A stretch of DNA of 64,000 nt, from the NCBI GenBank assembly GCA_963573385.1, contig CAUYLG010070611.1, forward strand, positions 1 to 64,000, given 5' to 3'. Source of the stretch: Cacajao melanocephalus (taxonomy: Eukaryota; Chordata; Mammalia; Primates; Pitheciidae). A program made the position numbers and the translations under genes. Shown one piece after another: positions 26,558-39,195 of the stretch (positions are counted from its first letter, which is position 1; each line of letters opens with the position of its first letter). The notes beneath the pieces are model-generated. The model was given only the letters and a program-made list of their open reading frames with translations. It was not told where the DNA came from and did not search any database.

Positions 26558-26821
26558 GACTCATGATGATGACAGGAATAACTCTAAACAAACACTGATG
26601 TATAAAAGAACAAAAAGAAGTCCGGGAGGAGCAGCCAGAGGAAAAAAAGAACAAAAAGAAGATCTCCATTTATAGTGTTTAAAAAGTCAGAATAGAACTG
26701 AAATTCTGGAAAACATGAGTACATAGCTAGGGAAGATTAGGTCAGTGTATAACGCTGGTTTGACTAGAATTAAAATATTAATTTTTTATATTGTTTGGGA
26801 GGAGAAGAAAGGTAACAATTC
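26558..26821 (+). repeat. Inserted segment, left arm of a large inverted repeat
   Basis: About 264 bases interrupt the antisense L1. Positions 26572-26818 are the reverse complement of 27322-27530 at clearly high identity; for example ctggaaaacatgagtacata here matches tatgtacttatgttttccag there. The left arm carries an extra 41 bases made by a repeated aaaagaacaaaaagaag (26604-26620 and 26645-26661). Flanking L1 sequence is duplicated on both sides (26535-26557 and 26822-26845), like a target-site duplication. Confidence 0.8.
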
Positions 26822-26960
26822 GCTCTTCATTTAATCAGATCTTCTTGCTCTTCACCAGTGTTTCATGGTTTTCTCAGTATAGGTCTGTTATATCTGCTTT
26901 TATATTTCCCCTAACAAGTTCATATTTTTTATGATATTGAAGATAGTGTCCCGAAGATCT
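26822..26960 (-). mobile_element. Antisense L1 resumed
   Basis: Continues the L1 broken at 26557: cttcatttaatcagatcttc, agtgtttcatggttttctc, gtataggtctgttatat and tttttatgatattgaagat. Both flanks together make a continuous old L1. Confidence 0.7.
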
Positions 26961-27321
26961 TAATTTCTATTCGTTAGTAGTTATTGGGTTTCCCCATTCT
27001 TTACTTCCTTGTATTTCTCTTCTAACTAGCACAGCACTGGGGTTTTAGACTCCAGCCATGGTTTCTAACCGAAGAGCTTGGTCCCCGCTGGCTGTGATTC
27101 CCGACACATTCAGGTTAATTCACATGCTCTCATTTAGAAGTTTCCAACTGTTCCACTTTTTCCACCATTTTTCTTTCTGGCCCACGTGTGGACTAATCCA
27201 CTTCCCTCTACATTCTAATGCCCTAACCCCAATTAATCTGGAAGTTACTGAATTGTTTCTATTATTTTAATGGGCCCTCTATAAATTTTAACATGTATAT
27301 TTAACTTAATGGTCTAAAATG

Positions 27322-27530
27322 AATTATCTTTATTCTCCTCCCAAACAATATTAAAAAATTAAGACTATTTTAATTCTAGTCATACCAGTACCATACACTG
27401 ACCTAATCTTCCCTAGCTATGTACTTATGTTTTCCAGAATTTCAGTTCTATTGTGACTTTTTAAAAATTATAAATTAAGATCTTCTTCTTGTTCTTTTTA
27501 CATCAATGTTTGTTTAGAGTTATTCATGAC
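27322..27530 (-). repeat. Right arm of the large inverted repeat
   Basis: Reverse complement of 26572-26818 (see that entry), about 209 bases, without the 41-base internal duplication. The spacer between the arms is about 500 bases. Confidence 0.85.
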
Positions 27531-27539
27531 TTTATTCTT

Positions 27540-28490
27540 TTTTCCTCATTATTTCTTCTTGCACCTAGACCTTTCTTCTAAAATTATTATCCTTCTTGAA
27601 ATTCAACCTTTAGAAGCTCCTTTACTGAAAGGGTCTTCTGGTTGTAAACCCTCTCAGATTTCATTTGTCTAAAAACATTTTTATTCTCATTCTTGAAAGA
27701 CAGTTTGCTGGATATATAATTCTAACTTGGCTATTACTTTAAAAGATGACACTGCATCATCTTCTAGCCTCCACATTTAATGCTATCAATCTATTTGTCA
27801 TTCCTTCACAAGCAATCTAACTTTTCTCTCCAGCTGCTTTTGAATACTTTGTCTTGGACATTTTGCAGTTTCTTTGTGATATTTATTGTTCTAGAGATAC
27901 TGGTCTTTCTGAATCTGGAGAACAAGTTGTTTTCAACAGTTTTGGAAATAGTCATCCATTATCTCCTTTCAAACATCCGTTTGTACCCTTTCTCTTTATT
28001 TTCTCAGAACTCTGATCAGATAGAGTTGGGGTCTTTTCATTTATTCTCCATTTCCTTTAGCCTCTCTTTTTATGTCTTCCATCTCTTTGTCTCTCTGGGA
28101 GAAGTACTTTCCTCCAATGTCTCTTCTAGTTCATCAATCATCTCTTCAACTGTGTCACAATTTGTTTCACTTATCCATTACATTTGAACCTTGGTTATTT
28201 CTTCAGAGCTACCTTGCAAATTGACAGTTACCCCTTCTTCTGTCATTCAATACCTTTCTTTGTATTATTTTAAATGTATTAAGCTTATTTTTATAGCATA
28301 TCTCAGATCATTCTAAAATCTCTGTAGGTCTCTTTCTGCAGTCTGTTTTCACTGCTGGTTCTTGCCCCTGGTGGCTCGCTTCCTTGTACTTCAGTGACTT
28401 CTCTCATCATTATGCTCCTTAGAATGTGTATCTGTTGGAATTCTTTGAGGCTTTTCTTTGAGGTGGGGTGGGGACTATATTTGCTTCTCT
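27540..28490 (-). mobile_element. Antisense L1 5'-region-type sequence
   Basis: Resembles the antisense 5' part of old L1: cagtttgctggatatataat, ctccagctgcttttgaatac, gcagtttctttgtgat, ccatctctttgtctctctgg, tctagttcatcaatcatctc and gtctgttttcactgctgg. A 135-codon open frame here is a by-product. Confidence 0.65.
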
Positions 28491-29056
28491 AGAGCCTGAG
28501 GGTACTGTTACCCCAGACTATGTTAAACCAAGTTTTTAGCTTGCAATTTTTTAGGTAAAATAAAGTGGGTCTCCCAACCCATATGAATGTAGGATTGTAG
28601 TTGGAAACTGTGGAGGGGGGGGTCCTTCTTCCTCCTTTAACCTCCATGGCTGAGGCTAAGAAAGGCAAACACAAGCACCTGCTCAGTCTCTGAACAGTCC
28701 CCGGGTTTTGAATCCTACCAGTGACTCATTAAAATCAACTGGCAGATACCCCCGGGTAAAGACAAGCTTTGATGCTGCTCCCCTATCTCTCTAGATTTGT
28801 ATTTTCTCAAGATTTCTGGTCTCTAACAGTCTCACCTTTGTGGTTATGTTTTTTAAAAACACACCAGCATTACTTGTTATATTCACAGCAAAAACAGGAG
28901 GGCCCTTTGGTTGCCACGTTCACCATACCACCAGAAAGGGAAGGCTCTGCCCCATTATTATTTTCTTAAATTCACTCATTTCTTTAAGAATATTAAGTAT
29001 ATTACTACTGTGGCTTTGTAGTATAGGCTTCATGTGCTAGATAGTTTTTTCATGAT
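28491..29056. other. AT-rich sequence, probably decayed L1
   Basis: Likely continues the antisense L1 region, but no diagnostic stretch is clear enough to name. Confidence 0.3.
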
Positions 29057-29480
29057 ATTGTTGACAAAAATAGTCAAACTATAAACTATTTGAAGAGATT
29101 TATTCTGAGCCAAGTATGAGTGACCATGGCCTGTGACACAGCGCTCAAGAGGTCCTGAGAACATGTGTCCAAGGTGGCCAGGGTGCCGCTTGATTTTATA
29201 CATCTTAGGGAGGCATAAGACATCAATCAAATGCATTTAAGAAATACATTGGTTTGTTCCAGAAAGGCAGCGGCGGGGGCAGGGGTGGGAGCAGTTCCCA
29301 GGCTATAGGTAAATTTATACATGTTCTGGTTGACAATTGGTTGAGTTTGTCTAAAGACCTGGGAACACAGAAAGGAAACGTTCAAGTTAAGATAAAAGAC
29401 TGTACAGACCATGGTTCTTTTGAAGTCTCATAGTGGCTGCTCTTAGAGACAATATAGAGAAATGTCTCCTATTGAATCTT

Positions 29481-29777
<297 letters not shown>

Positions 29778-29820
29778 CCTATTGAATCTTTAAAAGGGGC
29801 TAGACTCTTAATCTCTTTAG

Positions 29821-30182
<362 letters not shown>

Positions 30183-30659
30183 AAGATTCTTACAGATGCA
30201 AATTTTCCCCCACAAAGGACAGCTTTGCCATTTTAAAATATTGCAAAGAAAATATGTTTTGGGGTAAAATATTTTGACTTTCTTCTTTGCCATATAATGT
30301 TATGCCAGAGTCAGGCTGGAAAGTAAGTCATTATATATAGGGTTAAATATATATCATGATGAGAATGAGAAAATGTGATGAGAATCTATGGTAGGGCATG
30401 ACTCTCCAGACCCCTTAGACAGAAATTTGGGCAAGATAAAAAAAAAAAAAATCACAGCTTAGTCCTCAGTATCCATTAAAATATAGACAGCCATTAAAAC
30501 GTTACATGTTTGTCCGTGTTGGAATTAAAATCGATACATATTTAAACTGAGGAAATTCCACTGAGGCCCCTATGGCCCGTTCTCTGGGCACAGCAGCCCT
30601 CTCACACTGTAACTAGGATGCCCTTTCTAATTCGGCAGGCTCCTATTATGCCACCATTT

Positions 30660-31010
30660 TATTTTTAAATACCCACTGCCTTCAGGATAAAGTAGAAACT
30701 CCTTAGCAGAGCAGACCAGACATCCAGCCCCTACCCACCCCGCATCTGCTATTCCAGCCCTCTCCAGCCTTGGCTCTCTGAGGCACTCTGTTAGCCCTGG
30801 AGGGAATGCTGCTTGTTTGTTCTCCTAGAGAAACCCATTCATTCTTCAAGATCTTCCCCCTTTCTCCCAAGCAGCGGGCTGTCTCCACCCTTTCTTCCCA
30901 GGAGCCCTAGCCATGTCCCTGCAGCCTGTGCCACACTGTCCCATTCAAGGCCCTGTGTCCCGTGTGTCAGCTTTCCCTTGGTGACCCCTTCTTCATTATA
31001 ATCCCAGCTC
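30660..31010 (+). mobile_element. L2 3'-region fragment
   Basis: L2 signatures: ccttcaggataaagtagaaa, ctccttagcagag, ccagccctctccagcc, cattcattcttcaagatctt and ccatgtccctgcagcctgtg. Confidence 0.7.
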
Positions 31011-31157
31011 CAAGCCTAAGAGTAGGAATGGAGACTGAATTAAATTACACACACACCCCCAAATCCACGAGCCTGAGTTACCAGGAGCCTGTCAGTTTCC
31101 CCAGGCTGGATGCATGGAGGCTTGGCACTGAGAATGTTCCTAAAGAAATGTGTCTCA

Positions 31158-31460
<303 letters not shown>

Positions 31461-31479
31461 AAGTGTGCCTCTTTCGTTT

Positions 31480-33751
31480 TAAATACCTTAGGTGACTTGA
31501 ACAAACAAAAACCTTCAGGTCTTTAAGGCCCTGAGGGAACCAGCCCTAAGGAATGCATGATTGGTAATTAGCATTGCAAATACTGAGAGGGAAAGGTCTT
31601 CTGGAGTACTCAGGGATGTTCCAGAAAGATGGGTTCTCCAAGGAATCCTGTTTACACTCTGAATTTGCTTAACAGCCTTTTATTTAACCAGGGAGTACAA
31701 AGGTCAGCCTCAGGCCAGCCCTCCTACCCACTCCTACTCAGAATTAATAAGGCTGGGCTGTAAATCCTGCAGCTCACAAGATGGCTCCAACCAAGGATCG
31801 AGGCCTAGGAGAGGCCACACTTGCACAGAAATACAGCACTAGGGGAAAACAGAGCTTTACGGCGTCACTTAAGTGGATTATTTGTCTTGGATGACTTGGT
31901 AAATTACATTAAAACAGTAATTTCATAAATAAAAAATTCATATCATCTATGGAAAATGGGCTTCTGCTTTAATGAGGCTTAATCCAGACAATAAATAACA
32001 CCCAGCACTCTGTCGGTAAACAGGAAGGCTTGAGCAGTGGCCACAGGCCAGCCCTGCGCACCCAGCCGTGGCCTGAGGCCACTCCCACTCAGGACCAGGG
32101 GCTCCATCCCCTTCAGTGGGGGCACATGCCCGGGGTGGGTCAAGCGGAAGGAGGCTGTGGCTTGGAGAAGCCCCAGGGTTGTTGGGGGAGCGCTGGCTGA
32201 CTCACTTGAGGAGGCCACTTCTGGCATCGCCCACCACCACGCCACCAGGCCTGACCTGCAAATTCAGATCCCTTGTCTTCCCAGGGTCCAGGGTCCAGGG
32301 TCCAGGGTGTCTGGGGAGGTAAAGGAGGGAGCCAGAGACTGGGAAGGGCCCCTCATTGACGAACCTTCAGCGGATACTCAGGACTGTTCTGCCTCAGTGG
32401 TTCTGCAGCGAAGGCAGGTGGAGTGGGGGAAAGGAAACGGTTTCCTCCCTCTGCGCTGAAACAAAGGTCTTGAGCTGCTCACCTGCGAAACTATAAGCTC
32501 TCCCTTCTCCTCCCAGCAGAAAACCAAAAAGACCAGATGAGGAAATACTATCAGGTGTCGGAATATTCTGGATCAGGGGTGGGGGGCTCAGCTACCCTGC
32601 CAACTGCAGATTACCGGGCACATTCTGGACATCACTGGAGCGGGGTCAGCTGTCCTCCATGTGCAATGGGTACGCTGCAGTGAGCAACGTGTCAGTAAGC
32701 GGATCCTAACAGCCTGAGGCTCCCCATCCCTTTGTCACTGCCATCAGCTAAAATCCTTCCATCAAGGAAGATGAAGCCCCCAGTTCCCCTCAAGGCACCT
32801 GAGGCCCCATTCACCTAACTCAGTCCTCCCACTCTGTCCCGTGACTCCTCCACGTGGGCCCGCAGTGCTGGGCCCGTTCCTGCCGGTGTGGGTCTGCTAC
32901 AGCCCTGGCACTTGAGGAGAACCCCAAAACACAATCAAACCCTGGAACCCGCTGGCTCTGAAAACCAAGCATGTCCGGCCCGAGGACGGAGGACACTGGG
33001 TAAACCGCTCCTTTCCTCCTGGGGCCTTGGCTGCCTCATCCGACAGGCAAGGCTGCAGCAGCTGGGCACTGCATCGGGAAACGCCCACAGGTCTGGGACC
33101 AAGGCGAGGTCTGGAGAGATGGAGAAGCTGGAAGGACGTCCCCAGCCCGACGAGGGCAGTGACAGGCTCCAGAGGTCGGCCCAGCATCCAGCAGTCCTAG
33201 TGAAGCAACCCCCAAGCCTGTCCCCGCTTCCTCTCTGTGGCTGGGGGGACACCTGAAGTCTTCCCCATGCTGCCAGTCTGCAGAGGAAACACTCAGGTGT
33301 CATTTAACAGACGAGTGAGGAATATTTCGTTTAGGATTCTGACGAGTGATGAATATGGTTCTGATTAATACAAAAGATACTTTGGCAATTTTTATTTCAG
33401 ATCATTTCAATATTCCCCTCTCTTAATCACTGATTAAGAAAACAGCAGCTTTGATTGAGAGCTTGACAATTGGTCTGCTGGGGCCACACTGAACCACAGA
33501 GCCCAAGCGTTCCCGTGGGCGCCACGCAAACCGGTACATTCCCACACTTTGCAGTGAAAGAGAAATATGGTTCTTTCAAGCAGATCCCCGCAAGCTCACA
33601 GACTGTCTTACGGAAGCCCAAAGCTCATTTAGCCAAGGCTCTAACTCTCTAAGCAGAGACCAAGCGATCACTCTGAGGCCGCCACTGGTAGGGAAGGCTC
33701 TGCCTTGAAGAAGGCAGCCTACTACAGGAAGGGGCGGAAGGGCACACCTCA
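31480..33751. other. Unique sequence with small AT-rich islands
   Basis: No gene or named repeat. A GGGTCCA-type run (four 7-base units) lies at 32281-32308. Repeat-free AT-rich blocks at 31840-32010 and 33300-33460 (gattaatacaaaag, cactgattaagaaa) are possible conserved non-coding DNA. Open frames up to 140 codons are not supported. Confidence 0.35.
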
Positions 33752-33756
33752 CCCCT

Positions 33757-34112
33757 TGTATTAGTCTGTTTTCACTCAGCTGATAGACATACCTGAGACT
33801 GGGCAGTTTATAAGAGGAGGTTTAGCTGGACTTACAATTCCACATGGCTGGGGGGGCCTCACAATCACGGAGGAAGGCAAGGAGGAGCGAGTCACATCTT
33901 ACATTAGATGGTGGCAGGCAAAGCAATGAGAGAGCTTGTGCAGGGGAACGCCTCCTTCTAAAACCATCAGATCTCACGAGGCGCACTCACTATCACAAGA
34001 ACAGCACAGGAAAGACTTGTGCCCATGATTCTATTACCTCCCACCAGGTCCCTCCCACAACACGTGGGAATTCAAGATACGATCTGGGTGGAAACAGAGC
34101 TAAACGATATCA
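33757..34112 (-). mobile_element. MST-like solo LTR, complete
   Basis: Antisense MST LTR from tgtattagtctgttttcac to taaacgatatca, containing cctgagactgggcagtttat, ttccacatggctggggggg, gagagcttgtgcaggggaac, accatcagatctcacgag and caacacgtgggaattcaag. A perfect 5-bp target-site duplication (cccct at 33752-33756 and 34113-34117) flanks it. No internal retroviral sequence adjoins, so it is a solo LTR. Confidence 0.95.
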
Positions 34113-34362
34113 CCCCTGTTCCGCAAGCCCTCACCCCTACGTCCCAGGGCTTCATCCCTGCTCCCCAGTCCTTGCCCCTGCACCCCACAGCATCACTCCT
34201 GTGCTCTAAGGCCTCACCCCTGGTCCCCAGGCCTTACCCGTGTACCTTAAGGCCTCACTCCTGCTCCCCAGGCCTCACTCCTGTGCCCTGAGGCCTCACC
34301 CCTATACTCCATGGCTTCACTCCTGTACCCTGAGGCCTCACCCCTGTGTGGCACTGCGTGAA
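34113..34362. repeat. Minisatellite, 20-21 bp unit
   Basis: About twelve imperfect copies of a unit like cactcctgtgccctgaggcct, each 20 or 21 bases. The short stretch left of the neighbouring LTR (acacctcacccct, ending 33756) also matches the unit, so the LTR sits inside the array. Short frames through it encode repeats (PHPYTPWLHSCTL-like) that are not a real protein. Confidence 0.92.
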
Positions 34363-34850
34363 GTACTAAAAACAAGCCAGGACCAGCCTGCGACTGCAGG
34401 GATGGACGAAGCTGGGGCCTGGAAGCCGCAGTGTTTAGAGTTTTCATCCTAAACACTGCCCTTGACCTGCAATCTCAGCTCTGTCTGCCAACATCTACCC
34501 ACTCTCACGCCTGCAGCCCGTCCAAACAGCCCCATGCTGCCCCACCTCGGTTCTCCGGTGCTGGAGGCCCTCACTGTTTGGGCCCGTGTGAAACACCAGG
34601 GCTGGAAGGGCTCCGAGGGTCAGCACACTGCACCTCTCTCTGCAGATGAGAAAACAGCAGAGAGCTCTTGAGTAGTTTCAAAAAACCTCCAGCACAGCCC
34701 TGGGAAAGGGTTCTGGTTCCGCCCCCTCGCCTATCATTCAGACTCAATCTGCCCAGCATCTCCTCCTGCGGAAAGGCACAGAGGCCTGGGGCAGCTCCTG
34801 ATAGCCCCATAACCTTCCTCTCAAGGGTCTTCCTGCAGGATTCTTCCCTT
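34363..34850. other. Unique sequence, no gene seen
   Basis: Nothing recognised. Confidence 0.35.
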
Positions 34851-34866
34851 AAGAACTGCCATAAGG

Positions 34867-35142
34867 GCAGGGCGGGGTGGCTCACGCCTGTAATCCCAGC
34901 ACTTTAGGAGGCTTAGGTGGGTAGATTGCTTGAGGCCAGGAGTTCGAGACCACCCTGGCCAACGTGACTAAAAATACAAAAATTAGGTGTAGTGGCGGGT
35001 GCCTGTAATCCCGGCTACTTGGGAGGCTGAGACAGGAGAATCGCTTGAACCCAGGAGGCAGAGGTTTCAGTGAGCCAAGATCATGCCATCACACTCTAGT
35101 CTGGGCAACAGGGCAAAACTCAGTCTCAAAAAAAAAAAAAAA
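34867..35142 (+). mobile_element. Alu, with internal deletion
   Basis: Runs from gcagggcggggtggctcacg to a 15-base A tail. It lacks about 20 bases around the usual aaaccccgtctctac before taaaaatac. Imperfect flanking repeat (aagaactgccataag before, aaaaactgttgtgag after). Confidence 0.95.
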
Positions 35143-35279
35143 CTGTTGTGAGTTTCCTCAGGGCCAGGGCCTTGGTGTTTGAGAGAAGCTGAAAGGAGAC
35201 AGGGTGGAGCTGTGCTTCTTCAGTTCCCGGCTGGGAGACAGTGGGTAAATCCTGGTGCCTCAACACGTGAGTTCTCTTA

Positions 35280-35770
35280 ACACTGTGCTCCAGGTTCTGC
35301 AGTGGATTTAGTTTTATTTATAAAATGAAAACTCAAAATGACTAAGATTAACTAAATGCAAATTACTTATATATGATATATACTTTTTTAAATGGAGAAA
35401 CAAAGGCTAAGAAACAATTTTCCTTCTAGTTTGTATAACGGAGAAGCTGTGATAAAAGGAACAATATTTCACCTTTAATTGTACTGTTCGATTTTCCTTA
35501 TAATTTTTTGGCATGAAATAAAAGCAAATGGCCTTCTGGACTCAGGAGATTTCCCCCACATATACATATTTACGTAGATGTGGTTTTGAGGCCATTCAAA
35601 TGATAGAAATTGTTTCTTGTTCTCGCCTAAGATTTCAAATGCACCAACTTCAGCTGCACAAGCAAAATATTTGCTATGATTTCCTTTGAAATATTCATTA
35701 CCAGACCACTGCGTTACACAATTACCAGCCCGTAATGCAGAGCACGGTCATTTTAAAATTCATGCCAGCA
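35280..35770. promoter_or_regulatory. Candidate conserved non-coding block
   Basis: AT-rich, repeat-free sequence flanked by more GC-rich DNA. It has runs typical of deeply conserved vertebrate non-coding DNA (cctttaattgtactgttcga, cctttgaaatattcattacc, gcgttacacaattaccagcc). No open frame of note. The role is inferred from texture only. Confidence 0.3.
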
Positions 35771-36152
35771 CCTCCATGTTTAGGGCATGGGCTGCACTGT
35801 GCATCACATTTCGTGACACGGCCAAATCCTAAAGCATCAACGAGCCTGCTGCTATCCTGTCAGACTCCAAGTGACTCATCCATTAGCTCAAAGCCACCCA
35901 TGTTATCTTTTGCCAGATACTTATTGGCATGTGTCTGTCCATGCCTGAGAACATTCCAACTGGTTAAACGACAGAGGTCACAGCCAATCAAATCCAGTGG
36001 GTCACAGGACGGGTTCTCATCTCAGCAGCCTTGGGGGCTGACTGAGGGAGGGGAATGACCTACAGGGTCTGCCCCTCGGTCCTGGGATTCTGGTCTAATC
36101 TATGAACACGCTCTAACTGAAATAAGCCTAATTTTAAAGACATATAGTATAA

Positions 36153-36473
<321 letters not shown>

Positions 36474-36523
36474 AAAATACACTGAAATTTTAAAATTCCT
36501 AATGGATATTTATTCTTGGTTGA

Positions 36524-36830
36524 TGTATCAGACAGAGTTCTCCAGAGAAACAGAACCGACAGGACATATGTGCACATATGTATATATTAATACACAGGGG
36601 CCACTGATCTTAAGGACTTGGCTCATACAATTGCAGAGGCTTGATGAGAACAAAGTCTGATGGGGTAGGTGGCAGGCTAGTTTAAGTCCAAAAGCCGGCA
36701 GAATTCCTTCTTGCTTGGGAGAGGTCAGTCTTTGTCCATTAAGGCTTTCAACGGATGGGATGAGGCCCACGCACATTATGCAGGGTCACCCGTCACTTTA
36801 TGCAAAGTCCCCTGACTTAAATGTTAACCT
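36524..36830 (-). mobile_element. Outer LTR, first part
   Basis: Antisense copy of a common old LTR: tgtatcagacagagttctcc, agagaaacagaaccgacagg, gacttggctcatacaattgc, cagaattccttcttgc, cttgtccattaaggc, tttcaacggatgggatgagg and aaatgttaacc. The element continues at 37260. Subfamily not named with confidence. Confidence 0.75.
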
Positions 36831-37259
36831 TGAAACCCACCCCATAGTCCCACAGATAGTTTTTTTGACAAACTTAGAAACTGACCCCTCTGATCTTAAA
36901 GCCTGCAACTTAACATTTGTTTTATCTGAGTTCCTTCCTCAGGAAAAGACTTGCAGGCTTCTCAAAAAGTATCAGAGAACTGAAACTCCCCAGGTCACAG
37001 CATCCAGACAGCTAGACGCCAAGCCTCTCATTCATCTTGACTGCTGCCTTACCCTTCCCTGCTTTCCCATACATCATTACATTTTGTCCCTGCTATATGT
37101 TAGTCAGCCAGGGAGATGGATTTGAGACTGATTTCCCATCTCCTGGACTGCGGCACCTGATTAAAGCCTTCTTCCTTGGCAATAATTGTTGTCTCAGTGA
37201 TTGGCTTTCTGTGCGGTGAGCAGTGGGACACAGACCGAACCCCTGTTGTTTCCATAACA
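36831..37259 (+). mobile_element. ERV1-type solo LTR nested in another LTR
   Basis: A 429-bp TG...CA element. Near its 3' end it has ctcctggactgcggcacctg, an attaaa signal, cttccttggcaataattgtt, gtctcagtgattggctttc and gtgagcagtgggacacagac, a pattern seen in gammaretrovirus-like (ERV1) LTRs. A 4-bp duplication (acct at 36827-36830 and 37260-37263) fits ERV1 integration. Without it, the outer LTR reads continuously as gttaacctcatcc. No viral coding sequence. Confidence 0.85.
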
Positions 37260-37363
37260 ACCTCATCCAAAAAACACCTTCAAAGAAACATCCAGAATTA
37301 ATGTTTGACCAAGTATCTGGCGATGGTGGTTCAGCCAAGTTGACAGATAAATTAACTATTACA
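37260..37363 (-). mobile_element. Outer LTR, second part
   Basis: Continues the antisense LTR: acctcatccaaaaaacacct, gaaacatccagaattaatgt, ttgaccaagtatctgg, tcagccaagttgacagataa and attaactattaca at its end. Confidence 0.75.
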
Positions 37364-38985
37364 GCAATGACCGCATCTGTCATCAACGATGTGATCAGTG
37401 ATGACAGACCGCCTCCATCTTCAATTTTGAGAGCTGTTTCCCACGGCTGTGTTCCTAGGTCCTTCTATATATACCAGGTGACTGGTTTCAATATTCAATT
37501 TATTAATGAAAAATGAACACGCACTGAGGAGCTGGGAACTCCTAGGGCTCACAGATGAGGAATGGCCTAGCCAGGCTTTCCGGTGAGTGGCTAAGAGTCT
37601 GCAGAGTGAACAAGGCAGCCCCCTCCCACAACCTGCTCTCTCTCATCCTTTGCTGCTGCTGGCCCTGCAGGAAGGCAATGTTCCTTAATCAGTAAAAATG
37701 CATACCAGCAAAAACTAGTTAAGAATCAAACACAAAAAACAACCTTGATTTACATATTTTAGCAAGGGTCTGAGGAGGGAATGCAAGGTCACCAGCAGGT
37801 GCTTGGAAAAGACCACAGGAGACTCAGCGCAGGATCACAGGGCCTGCTGACCGCCAAGACACATCGGGGAGGCGGCTCACTTCACAGGCTCCCGTCACAA
37901 GTACCGCACCGCCTGCAAACGCCTGTCTCCTTTATGGATTAAATCAAAGACCTCCTTTTAATGCTGCTATGTCAAAACCTCATGAATTATACAAGTTCAA
38001 GACGACTGTGGGGGCCAGAGCTGCCACTAAGTTGCAAGAAGGATTAACCTGCTGCTGCTAACCTCAGCCGCCCTCAGTGCTCATCATCCCATTTCCCAAA
38101 TCTCAACATTACATGTCTGATGACTCAGCATTTCTAGAAAATGCTGTATCACCATGTGGTCCGTGAGCACCACTCTAAAGGCACTTCTGCTGTCCTGTCC
38201 AAACTGATGAACTTCACTCCTTTCTTAATTTTGTCAAGGACGTTCTTGGTAAATTCAAAGGGAAGAGAACCGCTGTGAGCCCTGATTATTTTTACTTTGA
38301 AGCAAGAAATGACATCATCCCAGTTAATAACAAAGCCTCAACTCTCTCTGTAGACTGAACTTAGCTAAAAGAGCACAGAGGTCATAGAAGGAGTAAGTGT
38401 GTGGCAGCTCTCAGTGAGCGACCCACATTCTGTCCCCAGCCCTGCAATGACTTGGGTGAGGCCTGCAGATGGGCATGTGCTTAGACTGAGGCTGCCAGGC
38501 CTGCATCAGACACAGACACACACATACACACACACACACACGGGCTCACGTCTGTGCACACGAGTTGTGTGGCCTGCAGCCTGCTCCCGGGACGTGCATG
38601 CGAGGTGCCCATCAGGCCGCTCCCCTCCAGTTTCCACTCCTGGGCATCCTCGCCCACTCTCTCCTGGGCCTCATTCCTGCTCTCCTGACCTGGGAAGCGC
38701 CCTTTTCTGCCTTCACCACCCCAAGGCCCCAGCCTTTCTGGTGAGTCCTGTCCCTCTTCACTGAGACTTTCTGGGCTGCTGCAGGCTCCCTCCACACCGC
38801 TCTGTCCTGTGCTCTGGGGCTGTATTCCCCCTGCAACCTGTCAGGGTACTGGCTTGGGTGCTTGCTTCCCCAGAGGGACTCCTGAGGCCAGGGTAAGGTG
38901 CCCTGGTCCAGCATCCCTCCAGTGCACAGCTGAGACACAGGTACACAGCTGTGCCCTCTGTTCTGTTCTTGGGGAAAGAGCAGGG
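37364..38985. other. Unique sequence
   Basis: No gene or repeat named apart from a (CA)n run at 38513-38540. The AT-rich part (37680-38380) is repeat-free and may be conserved non-coding DNA. Antisense open frames at 38.5-39.0 kb (up to 141 codons) overlap each other and have no known domain. Confidence 0.35.
38513..38540. repeat. (CA)n microsatellite
   Basis: About thirteen CA units with one CATA interruption. Confidence 0.9.
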
Positions 38986-38989
38986 GCAC

Positions 38990-39195
38990 TGAACTCAGGC
39001 CTGGACAATAACTCCCACCCCATATGGTGCAGGGCAAACTGACGTCCCTGTCTCAGCTTCCAACTGCTCACCTGTAAGATGGCAATCATGAAGTCCAGTA
39101 CGCGAGTACATACTTTCTGGTACGAATTATGGTAAGAATTAGAGATGACATTGTTTAAGTGCATATCATCATATCACAGAGCTCTGTCCCCAAAA
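38990..39195 (+). mobile_element. MIR fragment
   Basis: Sense MIR core: cctgtctcagcttccaactg, ctcacctgtaagatggcaat, then an AT-rich stretch (attagagatgacattg, gtttaagtgcat) as in the MIR 3' half. Confidence 0.65.

Noticed and set aside
34113..34362. CRISPR-like regular spacing of short repeats
   Set aside because: Units adjoin without unique spacers; it is a degenerate minisatellite in a vertebrate genome.
36524..37363. Possible provirus
   Set aside because: Only LTR sequence is present in both parts; no gag, pol or env-like frame lies between or beside them.
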